From IMG/VR virus record IMGVR_UViG_3300008624_000037, positions 1 through 33,829 of that record: 33,829 bases of DNA; one strand, 5' to 3'. Below the pieces are notes generated by a model. It was not told where the DNA came from. It searched no databases and worked only from the letters and a program-made list of their open reading frames with translations. The stretch comes from a virus. Shown one piece after another: positions 7,002 through 14,320 of this stretch. How positions within the stretch are numbered: the first letter of the stretch is position 1; each line of letters begins with the position of its first letter. The translations under genes were made by a program, and so were the position numbers.

Positions 7002-7675
7002 TATTCACCATACTTAGAATCAGGTTCTAGTGCAATCCAATATTCCAAATCCTCAGCCTTGTTTTTAAAATGTGAAATGCCTTGACTAGAAATAAAGACA
7101 TCATAATCACCTGTAACCATTTTAAGATTCTCTGTTTTGAAATACATCTTAAATGGTTCTGTAACATCATCACCAACTTTAACAGAATAATCATTTGACG
7201 TATCATTCTTTTTATTGGTTACAGCTAAGAACATTCCTTTAGATTTAGGACAACCCTTAACCAAGATATCATTCAGTTGAAGAATACTGGACATCTTTAA
7301 CAGATCATTATACTGTTTCTCTGATAAAGAGAATGTAATGTCCTCAGATGGCATAGTAATATCTTTTTCTGGTGCTACCACTACTGATGGCTCTGCATAA
7401 AAATACTTCGTACAAGCTCCGTTCTCTTGTGATAACATCACATACTTATCATGGAATGTTAATTCAGGATTACTCATTGTACTCAACACACCAATAAACT
7501 CATTCAACTGATAGATAGCAAAGTCTTGTGGAAAGTCCTCTGCTACTTCTGCGTGTGCAAGAATGTTCTTCAATGTTGAAACAGTCTTAATTACTTTTCC
7601 TTTCTTAATCAATACAGACTGATTAATCTCAGAGAAGTTCTTTAATATGTCCAACGTCTTGTTACTTATCTTCAT
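7001..7675 (-). CDS. 45: Sliding clamp (T4 gp45)
   Basis: DNA polymerase processivity clamp, which in T4 also activates late transcription together with gp55 and gp33. Length is about 224 residues, against 228 in T4. Recognisable stretches are ISNKTLDILKNFSEINQSV, PQDFAIYQLNEFIGVLS and the C-terminal HFKNKAEDLEYWIAL. Of two nearby ATGs I prefer 7675: AGGAG lies eight bases upstream of it but only two or three before 7681. It overlaps the end of the upstream unknown gene by a few bases. Gene 55 elsewhere in the window and the TATAAATA motifs suggest the T4 late-transcription mechanism is kept. Confidence 0.92.
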   Translation of the reverse strand: MKISNKTLDILKNFSEINQSVLIKKGKVIKTVSTLKNILAHAEVAEDFPQDFAIYQLNEFIGVLSTMSNPELTFHDKYVMLSQENGACTKYFYAEPSVVVAPEKDITMPSEDITFSLSEKQYNDLLKMSSILQLNDILVKGCPKSKGMFLAVTNKKNDTSNDYSVKVGDDVTEPFKMYFKTENLKMVTGDYDVFISSQGISHFKNKAEDLEYWIALEPDSKYGE

Positions 7676-8162
7676 TACCATCTCTCCTATCTAATTGTTC
7701 CTCAACTGTCATTGGTGCTGGTTGTTCAAATGTAACTGCACCAGAAGCTGCAGCTGATACAGTTGGTTTGTCTGAATGAGTTTCAAACTCATTACCATAC
7801 TCTGCTGTTTCCTCTGGTTTCATAAATGGAACTGTTGGTTCTTCTTTTTTAACTGCGATATTTTGATCTTGTAAACTCTTAGAATGTTCTTCTTGTGTTT
7901 TAAGAGCTCTCTTATAATCAGCCTGTGCTTCTGGCCCAAAGAATCCTTCTGCAACAGCATCTTTAAAGTTCTGTACTAATGCTTCAAACACTTTCGGTTC
8001 TTTTCTTGCCCATGCAGCTGCAAACAAAAGTACTGGATTGACTTTACCATTCTTGTCAATCATTCCACCTGCTTCTTCTACACCAGCAACTTCCATTGTT
8101 CCATCTTTACGAATCTTTAAACCAGAATCACCTGGTCTAAATTTTAATAGTTCTCTTGGCAT
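7662..8162 (-). CDS. Unknown protein upstream of the clamp gene
   Basis: About 166 residues, starting MPRELLKFRPGDSGLKIRKD. I do not recognise the family. The N-terminal 90 residues look folded (GMIDKNGKVNPVLLFAAAWA, then EPKVFEALVQNFKDAVAEGF). The C-terminal third is low-complexity and rich in Glu, Pro, Ala and Thr, probably disordered. I chose ATG 8162 (AGAGGTGG ribosome site, one base after the preceding stop) over the longer in-frame start at 8189, which overlaps the upstream gene. In T4 the small RNA-polymerase-binding gene rpbA lies beside gene 45. The position is similar, but I see no sequence resemblance I can defend. Confidence 0.72.
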   Translation of the reverse strand: MPRELLKFRPGDSGLKIRKDGTMEVAGVEEAGGMIDKNGKVNPVLLFAAAWARKEPKVFEALVQNFKDAVAEGFFGPEAQADYKRALKTQEEHSKSLQDQNIAVKKEEPTVPFMKPEETAEYGNEFETHSDKPTVSAAASGAVTFEQPAPMTVEEQLDRRDGNEDK

Positions 8163-8163
8163 A

Positions 8164-9093
8164 TTACCACCTCTTATTAAAGTCAACATTCATCCAAATC
8201 TGTGTTTCATGCCAGAACTTGGACTTTCTTTGTGGCCTAGGTCTATATCCACGTTCACGCATATAATTATTCATTTGTACTCTACGAAAATGTCTGTTAG
8301 TACAAACTCCTAATTCCTCACAATTAATTTGTCTACGTTGAACAACTCGTTCTTGTACTACTGGAACAGTTATTATTGGTTGTACAACTAATTGTTGTTG
8401 TGCTTGTCGTTGCTGTACCAATCGTTCACGTTCTGCTACTAATCGTTCACGTTCTTCTAACAACTTACGTTCTCTTTCAGCTATCATCTTCCTTTCTTTT
8501 TCATGATTTGATACTGGAAGTCCATTAGTCACACAACAGCCTTCATAAAAACGTGCGTTCTGCAAAGAGATAAATCTTCCCTGATCCATTTCTCTAAACA
8601 TATTATCTTTCTTTTCCCTAAATCGTTTCTCAAGTTCTTTGGCATATCCATAACCACGTTGAATGATACCTTTCTTTTCAAACTTATATTCTTCCTGTGA
8701 TAAACGACCCGTATTAAATTGAGTACAAAGTTCTTGATACTCAGCTACCATACGTTGAACATCTGCTTTCCATTCGACACCAGAACTATGTCCAATTTTA
8801 ATCTCAGGTCCGAAGCCCCACATCAAACCACCGAACTTCCAACCAAGTGCAAGAGTATCATCTTCCTTTCTCATAATTGAACAATCTTGTTTATCCAATT
8901 CTACTGTTGTTGTATGTGACCTATCAGTATAGATTCTAATCTTTCCTGATGGTAATTCACCAACAACAATATTATTTTGTGCATAAACTTCATTACGTTC
9001 AATCTCTGTTTTGTTTGGTGCAACACCGATCTCTGCGTAAACAGGACCGGTGTAAGTTAACATCAATACTAATACATAATAAATAAAACTCAT
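8164..9093 (-). CDS. Secreted coiled-coil protein of unknown function
   Basis: About 309 residues. The start at 9093 has TAAGGAG upstream and gives a clean signal peptide: MSFIYYVLVLMLTYTGPVYA, with likely cleavage after VYA. The mature part begins with a mixed region, then a strongly charged helical stretch with repeated register (MIAERERKLLEERERLVAER, then ERLVQQRQAQQQ) predicted to be coiled coil. The C-terminus is Arg-rich. Cysteines occur as CC in EGCCVTNG and in NCEELGVC, which could form disulfides after export. It follows cobS without overlap. Exported phage proteins can act in the envelope at lysis or exclusion, but nothing here identifies a role. Confidence 0.75.
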   Translation of the reverse strand: MSFIYYVLVLMLTYTGPVYAEIGVAPNKTEIERNEVYAQNNIVVGELPSGKIRIYTDRSHTTTVELDKQDCSIMRKEDDTLALGWKFGGLMWGFGPEIKIGHSSGVEWKADVQRMVAEYQELCTQFNTGRLSQEEYKFEKKGIIQRGYGYAKELEKRFREKKDNMFREMDQGRFISLQNARFYEGCCVTNGLPVSNHEKERKMIAERERKLLEERERLVAERERLVQQRQAQQQLVVQPIITVPVVQERVVQRRQINCEELGVCTNRHFRRVQMNNYMRERGYRPRPQRKSKFWHETQIWMNVDFNKRW

Positions 9094-9103
9094 TTTACTC
9101 TCC

Positions 9104-10405
9104 TTAGAATGGGACTTTTTCTTCATCTACTTCTTCAATCTTAACTTCACCCTGCTCTTCATCACTTACATTTAAATCTTCCATTGACACACCAGCATCA
9201 ATCTTAGTATAAAGGTCCGTGAATGATTCTTTTGTTTCATCATCAAATCGTTCAAGACACATTGCTACTGCCTTCAACTTATCATTAAAGATAGAGTAAG
9301 ACTTCGTAATGTCAATCAGGCGTCGAGTGGTAACGATATCGTCAACAGCACCTTCTTTAAAAGACCTACGAATAACATCAGCCCAACGAACCAACTTATC
9401 AACAAACTCATCTTCATTCAACTCATACAGAGCAAACTGCTTCTTGAGTATCTTAGCTTCCATCTTAGTAGTTGGGTACTCTTGATAGAACGTAGCAGAG
9501 AACCTGTCCAAGAATGCCTCATTCAATATGTTAGTACCAATGAAACGGCCATCATCAGAACCCTTGCCCTTAGTATTAGCAGTTGCTATTACATTGAAAC
9601 CTGGTTCTGGATAAACCACTTCATTAATCTTTTTAAGATAGATTGGTTTGCCTTCAAGCACGGGTTGTAGACACATGATCTTATGAGAAGCCAAATCAAT
9701 TTCATCTACCAATGCAATAGAACCACGACGCATTGCGTTAATAATAGGTCCGTCTTGCCAAACAGTTTCACCATCAATTAAACGAAAGCCACCAAGCAAA
9801 TCGTCCTCATCAGTTTCAACTGTAATGTTTACACGAACCAAATCACGTTTCAGTTTAGCACAAACTTCGTGAATCATAGAAGTCTTGCCGTTACCAGAAA
9901 GTCCCGTAACAAATACTGGATAGAAAATCTTGCTTCCAATAATAGTTTTAATATCTTTAAAGTGTCCCCAAGTTACATATTGAGGGTCGCTCTTTGGAAT
10001 AAGAGATATGGTAGATGATTTGGTTTTAGCTACTGGTTTTGAAACAGTTTTTGGTTTTTCAAAAGAGGCCTTAGCTTCTTTTGCTTTCTTTTCCCATTTC
10101 TCAGCAACTTCATCAGTAGCAGAAATTACATCCATATCACTTTTAAGTGTTTTCTTCTTCTCAGCTTTCACAACTGCCGGAGAAGCTTTAACTGTTTTCT
10201 GACCGGAACCAAAAGTATGATCTTTTGGAAAGGCATAAATACCTTTGGCAACTTTCACATGACGCATCACATGAGTATAGATAGTTTTGTATTGACTATC
10301 TGTTAAACCAATTTTCGTACAAACTGCTTTTGCATCATCAGTTGTAAATTGGCTATCGTCAAATATCTTGACTATTGCTTCTTTAAATCTTTCACGATTG
10401 TTCAT
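9104..10405 (-). CDS. cobS: CobS-like AAA+ ATPase (MoxR/cobaltochelatase-type)
   Basis: A 433-residue AAA+ ATPase of the CobS/MoxR type. Walker A is GLSGNGKTS (168-176), Walker B IALVDEIDLAS (230-240), with sensor-1 FNVIATANTKGKG and the region DGRFIGTNILNEAFLDRFS typical of phage CobS. An N-terminal extension of about 130 residues has a possible winged-helix start (TTDDAKAVCTKIGLTDSQYK) and a Lys/Ala-rich linker. In bacteria CobS with CobT and CobN inserts cobalt into corrin, but no CobN or other cobalamin gene is seen here. The partner is the CobT-like gene upstream, so remodelling of another complex is as likely. It has its own promoter and an AGGAG site eight bases before the ATG. The symbol reflects homology only. 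Confidence 0.85.
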   Translation of the reverse strand: MNNRERFKEAIVKIFDDSQFTTDDAKAVCTKIGLTDSQYKTIYTHVMRHVKVAKGIYAFPKDHTFGSGQKTVKASPAVVKAEKKKTLKSDMDVISATDEVAEKWEKKAKEAKASFEKPKTVSKPVAKTKSSTISLIPKSDPQYVTWGHFKDIKTIIGSKIFYPVFVTGLSGNGKTSMIHEVCAKLKRDLVRVNITVETDEDDLLGGFRLIDGETVWQDGPIINAMRRGSIALVDEIDLASHKIMCLQPVLEGKPIYLKKINEVVYPEPGFNVIATANTKGKGSDDGRFIGTNILNEAFLDRFSATFYQEYPTTKMEAKILKKQFALYELNEDEFVDKLVRWADVIRRSFKEGAVDDIVTTRRLIDITKSYSIFNDKLKAVAMCLERFDDETKESFTDLYTKIDAGVSMEDLNVSDEEQGEVKIEEVDEEKVPF

Positions 10406-10440
10406 AATGTATGCTCCTAATTATCAATTAATATACTACT

Positions 10441-10469
10441 ATTATAGCAAAATTTCTCCCTAAATACAA
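10441..10469 (-). promoter_or_regulatory. Sigma70-like promoter of cobS
   Basis: Minus strand: TTTTTCC, -35 TTGTAT (10469-10464), 17 bases, -10 TATAAT (10446-10441). It lies in the 79-base gap between the CobT-like and CobS-like genes and leaves a leader of about 30 bases with AGGAG. It shows the same 13-base TTTTTCCTTGTAT block as the queE and cobT promoters. Confidence 0.8.
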
Positions 10470-10484
10470 GGAAAAAGGTGGCTT

Positions 10485-12848
10485 CTAAACCGTTGTATTC
10501 TCAGTAATTAGATCAATGAATCTGCTCAGTATGATCCTATTGGTCTTAAATGAGTTGTTTTTCTTCATAAAATTCTGAGCCATTCTATGTGCTGTCATAT
10601 CTGGCTTAACATTCAGATCATCAATAAAAGTATCTTTTAAACCTTCTCCTTTGATAACATAATATTCATCATAACCAGATTGCTCTTTAATAAAGTAACC
10701 ATCTTTCTTAGCTTTCTTAACCCAATCATGAAAGTATACTTGTCCAGCTTCATAAGTAACATGCTTTTGTTGTGGAACATACCTCCATAATTGACTATTA
10801 GTAAAAGTATTAAGAATGAAGAAACCAACTATGTTAATACCAAGTCTACCTTTTACGATATCCAAACATGCTGGCGTCACACCATATCCGCGTCTGCTGT
10901 AACCACCTTTCATAATAAGATGATTCTTTTTCGTCTTAGTATCTTTAATATAAATGTTAGTTTTTTCTTTATACATATCTTGCCGACCTGCCATTTTGGA
11001 TTCTTCATTTGGTTGTGTTACATCATATCTATAACACGAACCACTTGATTCACCATCGGTCAAGAAAACTGCGTTTACATTATGAAGATTGTTATCCTTT
11101 TTAAACTTACGAATAACATGCTCAGATAAAAGTATTGCACCGTTCAATGGAGTACATCTAAGCTCATCATCTTTTGGACATGGATAATGAGAAAAACGAT
11201 CATAATTACCTTGACGTTTATAACGATTTGCAAGAATACACATATTTAACAAACCATTATTATAGTCTTTGGCATTCATACGACTTGACAAATAGTTTCG
11301 TAAACGCACTCGACAATCTGTAACTAAATCACCATTTTTATATTGAAATGAAACTGGTTGGCGATGATATTTACCATCACTATCTTGATGATCTCTATCA
11401 CCTTCCATAAAACTATACACTTCAAATGGAATGTTTACTTTCTTACAAAAGAATGAAAGCTCCATCACTTGTTTGATACAACCATAGATATTATCCGTCA
11501 TTGAACCAGACCAATCTATAATCATTACCAAACCATGATTCTTGCCTTCGGGCAATCGAACGCTCTTCTTAAAAACATCTTCATTATACTTAGCAGAAAA
11601 TAACTTGTTGGTATCTAAAACACCAGTTTTGGTTATCATTACTTTCTTATATACATCAGCTGCCTTCTTACGTTCAAACTCCATAGCAATATGGTTGACC
11701 GTCTTAACAGATTCTTTCTTAAACTTAGAAAGAGTATTGTTTGCACGTTCATATACAGTTTTCTTCAAAGCTTTAAACTGATCGTCATCATAATAATCCC
11801 AATCTGTACTACTCTCTTTACCACAATAGAATAAGTTAATGTTGGCATGAACATCTTTATAATCAACTACAGCATCTTTCAAGTTAGCTTTATCTGGAAT
11901 AGTTAAATAGACGTTTTTAGTTTCAATATCAGCCAACTGATTCAATCGTTCCTGAAAATGTTCATAAGTAGTACTACGAACTTCATCTTTTGTTTTTTCA
12001 TCTTGCTCTGGTTCTAGTTGATCTTCAACAGTTGAAGGTGATTCTGGAATTTCATCATCATTCATATAACGATCAAAAGCATCTTGATCTTCATTAATTG
12101 GACATTCATCACCTTCACCTTCTGCTTTTTCTGTTTCATCTATATCGGCATCACCATCTTCTTCATCTTCTCCGTAATCACTTTCACTATCATCAGCTTC
12201 CATTTCATATGAATCTTCAAAATCACCATCAGCTTGTTCATCAGAAAATTGTGGTTGAGAATCTTCATCATCATCACCAGCTTGTTCATCTTTCTTTTTT
12301 TCTTCTTTTGCATAATAATAAATTTCTTCAGCAATTGCTTCCACATCTTTAAAAGACTTTGCAACTTCTATCCTATCAATAAAATGTTGCTCAATATCAG
12401 TAAAGTTAATATTGACTGCGTTTGGAATTTTGAAATAGAGATTGATCTTATCTAAGATGTTCATTTCAGAAATAGGTCGTTTAGATAGACCAAAGAAATC
12501 TTGTTCGACAAGATGTTGGTAGCCAGAAAAGAATTGCTTTCTCAAACCCGGATATCGTTTCTTAACTAGTTTTTCGATTCTTGCATCTTCTATTATATTG
12601 ATACAAGCTTTGGAAGTTTTTTTGTAGGCTTTTACTAATCGTTCTTGACTAGTAGGTGTGAATAATGCGTGTCCAACTTCATGGCCTACAAGAAGATCAT
12701 AAAGATGGTCTGGCATATCCTTCCACGTTGGAAGAATAAGAGTTCGTGTTTTTACATCAAAGTAAGCTGTTTCAACTTGTTGATGCTGAACATCCAAGTC
12801 CTCAACTGCTAACAATTTTGCAAGTTTTTCTTTTGATTCAATTTTCAT
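10485..12848 (-). CDS. cobT: CobT-like VWA-domain protein with HExxH motif
   Basis: A 787-residue protein of the CobT type. The N-terminal part has VGHEVGHALFTP (HExxH at 56-60) and NIIEDARIEKLVKKRYPGLR, both typical of CobT-like proteins. A long acidic region follows (about residues 180-290, rich in Asp/Glu), as in the CobT linker. The C-terminal von Willebrand A domain has an intact MIDAS, DWSGSMTDN (Asp at about 445), and FLTDGESSG further on. It pairs with the CobS-like ATPase downstream. AAA+/VWA pairs work as chelatases or protein-remodelling machines, and the HExxH also allows protease action. GAGGAG stands about 12 bases before the start. The symbol reflects homology only. Confidence 0.85.
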   Translation of the reverse strand: MKIESKEKLAKLLAVEDLDVQHQQVETAYFDVKTRTLILPTWKDMPDHLYDLLVGHEVGHALFTPTSQERLVKAYKKTSKACINIIEDARIEKLVKKRYPGLRKQFFSGYQHLVEQDFFGLSKRPISEMNILDKINLYFKIPNAVNINFTDIEQHFIDRIEVAKSFKDVEAIAEEIYYYAKEEKKKDEQAGDDDEDSQPQFSDEQADGDFEDSYEMEADDSESDYGEDEEDGDADIDETEKAEGEGDECPINEDQDAFDRYMNDDEIPESPSTVEDQLEPEQDEKTKDEVRSTTYEHFQERLNQLADIETKNVYLTIPDKANLKDAVVDYKDVHANINLFYCGKESSTDWDYYDDDQFKALKKTVYERANNTLSKFKKESVKTVNHIAMEFERKKAADVYKKVMITKTGVLDTNKLFSAKYNEDVFKKSVRLPEGKNHGLVMIIDWSGSMTDNIYGCIKQVMELSFFCKKVNIPFEVYSFMEGDRDHQDSDGKYHRQPVSFQYKNGDLVTDCRVRLRNYLSSRMNAKDYNNGLLNMCILANRYKRQGNYDRFSHYPCPKDDELRCTPLNGAILLSEHVIRKFKKDNNLHNVNAVFLTDGESSGSCYRYDVTQPNEESKMAGRQDMYKEKTNIYIKDTKTKKNHLIMKGGYSRRGYGVTPACLDIVKGRLGINIVGFFILNTFTNSQLWRYVPQQKHVTYEAGQVYFHDWVKKAKKDGYFIKEQSGYDEYYVIKGEGLKDTFIDDLNVKPDMTAHRMAQNFMKKNNSFKTNRIILSRFIDLITENTTV

Positions 12849-12878
12849 AATATATATTGCTCCTCAATTATTGTAATA

Positions 12879-12907
12879 ATTATAGCAAATTGAGGGTAAT
12901 TATACAA
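12879..12907 (-). promoter_or_regulatory. Sigma70-like promoter of the CobT-like gene
   Basis: Minus strand: TTTTTCC, -35 TTGTAT (12907-12902), 17 bases, -10 TATAAT (12884-12879), followed by a leader of about 24 bases carrying GAGGAG. It belongs to the five-member promoter set. Three short ATAAGNGGTT repeats lie just upstream of it. Confidence 0.8.
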
Positions 12908-12922
12908 GGAAAAAGTTGGTCT

Positions 12923-12985
12923 ATAAGTGGTTGTTTTATAAGAGGTTATAAAGATATTTGTAACTCATTATAAAATAAGGGGTTA
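12923..12985. repeat. Three ATAAGNGGTT repeats upstream of cobT promoter
   Basis: On the plus strand ATAAGTGGTTG (12923), ATAAGAGGTTA (12938) and ATAAGGGGTTA (12975) differ mainly at the sixth base. A near-inverted copy, TAACCCCTTTAT, follows at 13000-13011. They occupy the whole 115-base gap between hsp20 and the -35 box of the cobT promoter. They could be binding sites for a regulator or relics of duplicated terminator arms. Confidence 0.5.
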
Positions 12986-13008
12986 CAGATATGTGTCCAT
13001 AACCCCTT
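12977..13008 (-). terminator. Probable terminator after hsp20
   Basis: A 9-bp perfect stem, AAGGGGTTA/TAACCCCTT, with a 14-base loop begins 16 bases past the hsp20 stop. On the transcribed strand it is followed by ATTTTATAA rather than an unbroken T-run, so it is a moderate intrinsic terminator. It separates hsp20 from the cobT promoter. Confidence 0.6.
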
Positions 13009-13024
13009 TATTTATAAGAACTTA

Positions 13025-13450
13025 TCACTTAATGTCTATCGTTTTGGCCTTGTTCGGCTCTTTCTTTGGAAGAACAATAGACAAGATGCCTTCTTTCATC
13101 TCGGCTGATACTTTCTCAGCATTGACTGCTCGTGGAAAGTTTCTGAAAGCCTGCTCAGTTTTCACACCAAGAAATTGCTGGTCATCACCAGATACATCTT
13201 TCTTACACTTGATAGTAAGTGTACCATCTTTAAATGTAAGATCAATATCTTTCTTAGTCATTCCCGGCATAACAATATCCAATGTATAAGAATCATCAGT
13301 TTCATTCCAACGATACTTATTATTTGGCCGACTTGCTACACCAGTAGTCCACGGGTCATTATTAAAAAGATAGTTATCAAACCGATCCCAATTTGCCCAT
13401 GTTGGAAAGATATCATTAAAAAAATCATTGTGCTTTACTAAATTAGTCAT
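13025..13450 (-). CDS. hsp20: Small heat-shock protein Hsp20
   Basis: A 141-residue alpha-crystallin-domain chaperone that holds unfolding proteins. The domain spans about residues 45-135 (DDSYTLDIVMPGMTKKDIDL, GTLTIKCKK, then EGILSIVLPKKEP), and the C-terminal IDI of KTIDIK is the IxI motif that docks between dimers. Hsp20 genes are widespread in marine T4-like phages, where a role in head or tail folding is suspected. It is a single-gene unit: a consensus promoter and 5' hairpin upstream, TGGAG eight bases before the ATG, and a terminator downstream. The promoter predicts strong early expression by the host polymerase. Confidence 0.95.
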   Translation of the reverse strand: MTNLVKHNDFFNDIFPTWANWDRFDNYLFNNDPWTTGVASRPNNKYRWNETDDSYTLDIVMPGMTKKDIDLTFKDGTLTIKCKKDVSGDDQQFLGVKTEQAFRNFPRAVNAEKVSAEMKEGILSIVLPKKEPNKAKTIDIK

Positions 13451-13474
13451 TTTTCATACTCCAGTTAAAGTTAT

Positions 13475-13490
13475 CGGCAGTTCTCTGCCG
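13475..13490 (-). other. 5'-end hairpin in hsp20 leader
   Basis: CGGCAG and CTGCCG form a 6-bp GC-rich stem with a four-base loop, starting about three bases after the predicted transcription start. It does not cover the ribosome site, so it looks more like a 5' stabiliser than a ROSE-type thermometer. Confidence 0.6.
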
Positions 13491-13499
13491 TCTATATAT

Positions 13500-13528
13500 A
13501 TTATAAGATCGACAATCGCGTTTGTCAA
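13500..13528 (-). promoter_or_regulatory. Consensus sigma70 promoter of hsp20
   Basis: Minus strand: TTGACA (13528-13523), 17 bases, TATAAT (13505-13500), a perfect match to the bacterial consensus. It lacks the TTTTTCC block of the five-member set, so it is probably a separate, strong early class. Confidence 0.9.
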
Positions 13529-13534
13529 GGTTTA

Positions 13535-13702
13535 TTAAAAAAAATTAATTCTCCCTGTACACCTGGGATAAAGTGACATTGGAGAACATGGTTTACCAAC
13601 CTCAGTCAACGGCCACCAATTATAAGGATCAATCACAAACCAAATACCAGCTAACAATACTAAAACAACAATAATTATTTTCTTCCAACCCCAAGTTGTC
13701 AT
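13535..13702 (-). CDS. Small membrane protein (55 aa)
   Basis: A 55-residue ORF: MTTWGWKK, membrane segment IIIVVLVLLAGIWFVI, then a short tail with two cysteines (PCSPMSLYPRC). Its ATG overlaps the stop of the lipoprotein gene (TTTATGA), so it is coupled. The tail probably faces the periplasm, where the cysteines could pair. The stop lies a few bases beyond the hsp20 -35 box, making it the last gene of the long uvsY-to-46 transcription unit. Possible spanin-like roles can be imagined, but nothing shows one. Confidence 0.7.
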   Translation of the reverse strand: MTTWGWKKIIIVVLVLLAGIWFVIDPYNWWPLTEVGKPCSPMSLYPRCTGRINFF

Positions 13703-13896
13703 AAATTCCAATCTAGTCCTAAACGAACTTGTTGAATTTCAGTATCATCCCTTGTATCATTGTTGATATCAGGGTTTACATGAAGCTGCATATTCAACTT
13801 ATCAGGTGTTAAAATTTGTTGTACAGTTCTTTTATTTCGTTCACTAGCACATCCTACAAACATCAACATCAATAATATATACATAAAATATTTCAT
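13699..13896 (-). CDS. Small lipoprotein (65 aa)
   Basis: A 65-residue protein with a lipoprotein signal: MKYFMYILLMLMFVGCAS, lipobox FVGC with the lipidated Cys at about 16. The mature part is short and polar (DINNDTRDDTEIQQVRLGLD) and ends in a possible beta strand. Position +2 is Ala, so outer-membrane sorting would be expected. It overlaps the FmdB-like gene before it and the small membrane gene after it. A lipoprotein beside a one-span membrane protein recalls two-component spanins, but no lysis genes are seen nearby and the reading is speculative. Confidence 0.75.
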   Translation of the reverse strand: MKYFMYILLMLMFVGCASERNKRTVQQILTPDKLNMQLHVNPDINNDTRDDTEIQQVRLGLDWNL

Positions 13897-14111
13897 TCTT
13901 CCTTCTTCTCCTCTTTTGATTTTTGTTGCTTCTTACTATAACCATCTTTATACCAACCACCACCTCTTAATTGAAATGCAGCTAAATCTATGATTCTATC
14001 ACAAGCACACAAACAATGCCCACAAGGATGTAATTTATCTCGGTTCTTAACTGAACGCATGACTTCTTGTACAAGTCCACACTCATAACATTGATATGTA
14101 TATAACGGCAT
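13893..14111 (-). CDS. FmdB-like zinc ribbon protein
   Basis: A 72-residue protein starting MPLYTYQCYECGLVQEVMRS, the signature of the FmdB/CxxC zinc-ribbon family. Cysteines are CYEC and a second cluster in HPCGHCLCACDR, with more cysteines than usual. The C-terminus is Lys/Glu-rich. FmdB domains are proposed regulators in bacteria and are common in phages, with no proven function. The start directly follows the stop of the DUF7220-like gene. Confidence 0.8.
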   Translation of the reverse strand: MPLYTYQCYECGLVQEVMRSVKNRDKLHPCGHCLCACDRIIDLAAFQLRGGGWYKDGYSKKQQKSKEEKKEE

Positions 14112-14320
14112 TACTTAATCCTATTAAAACATCTTCGTACAATATATATTCTAATAACAGATGTAACAGTAAGTATCATTACTATCTGAACATTCTGAAA
14201 CAAAGTAATATCTATATCATATAATGGAAAAATCAATAACTGAACAGCAAGAGCCACAAAAAACCCCGAACCAACTGTAACAAATGATTCAACTAAACTT
14301 TGCAATTTACTCTGTTTCAT
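14111..14320 (-). CDS. Small two-span membrane protein (DUF7220-like)
   Basis: A 69-residue protein with two membrane segments (FFVALAVQLLIFPLY and VQIVMILTVTSVIRIYIV) ending in RRCFNRIK. The pattern of N-terminal charged residues, two spans and a final R-R-x-F-N matches a small phage membrane family I recall as DUF7220. It overlaps the end of gene 46. Function unknown. Confidence 0.72.
   Translation of the reverse strand: MKQSKLQSLVESFVTVGSGFFVALAVQLLIFPLYDIDITLFQNVQIVMILTVTSVIRIYIVRRCFNRIK

Noticed and set aside
12098-12455. Plus- and minus-strand frames rich in His/Leu or Lys/Met over the acidic region of the CobT-like gene
   Set aside because: Shadows of the GAT/GAA repeats of the acidic linker; low complexity and no start signals.
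13009-13016. TATAAATA next to the hsp20 stop
   Set aside because: It directly abuts the terminator stem and no gene begins close downstream before the cobT promoter; more likely part of the terminator flank.
13475-13490. RNA thermometer of the ROSE type before hsp20
   Set aside because: The stem is GC-rich and does not include the ribosome site or start codon, so it would not melt to expose them.
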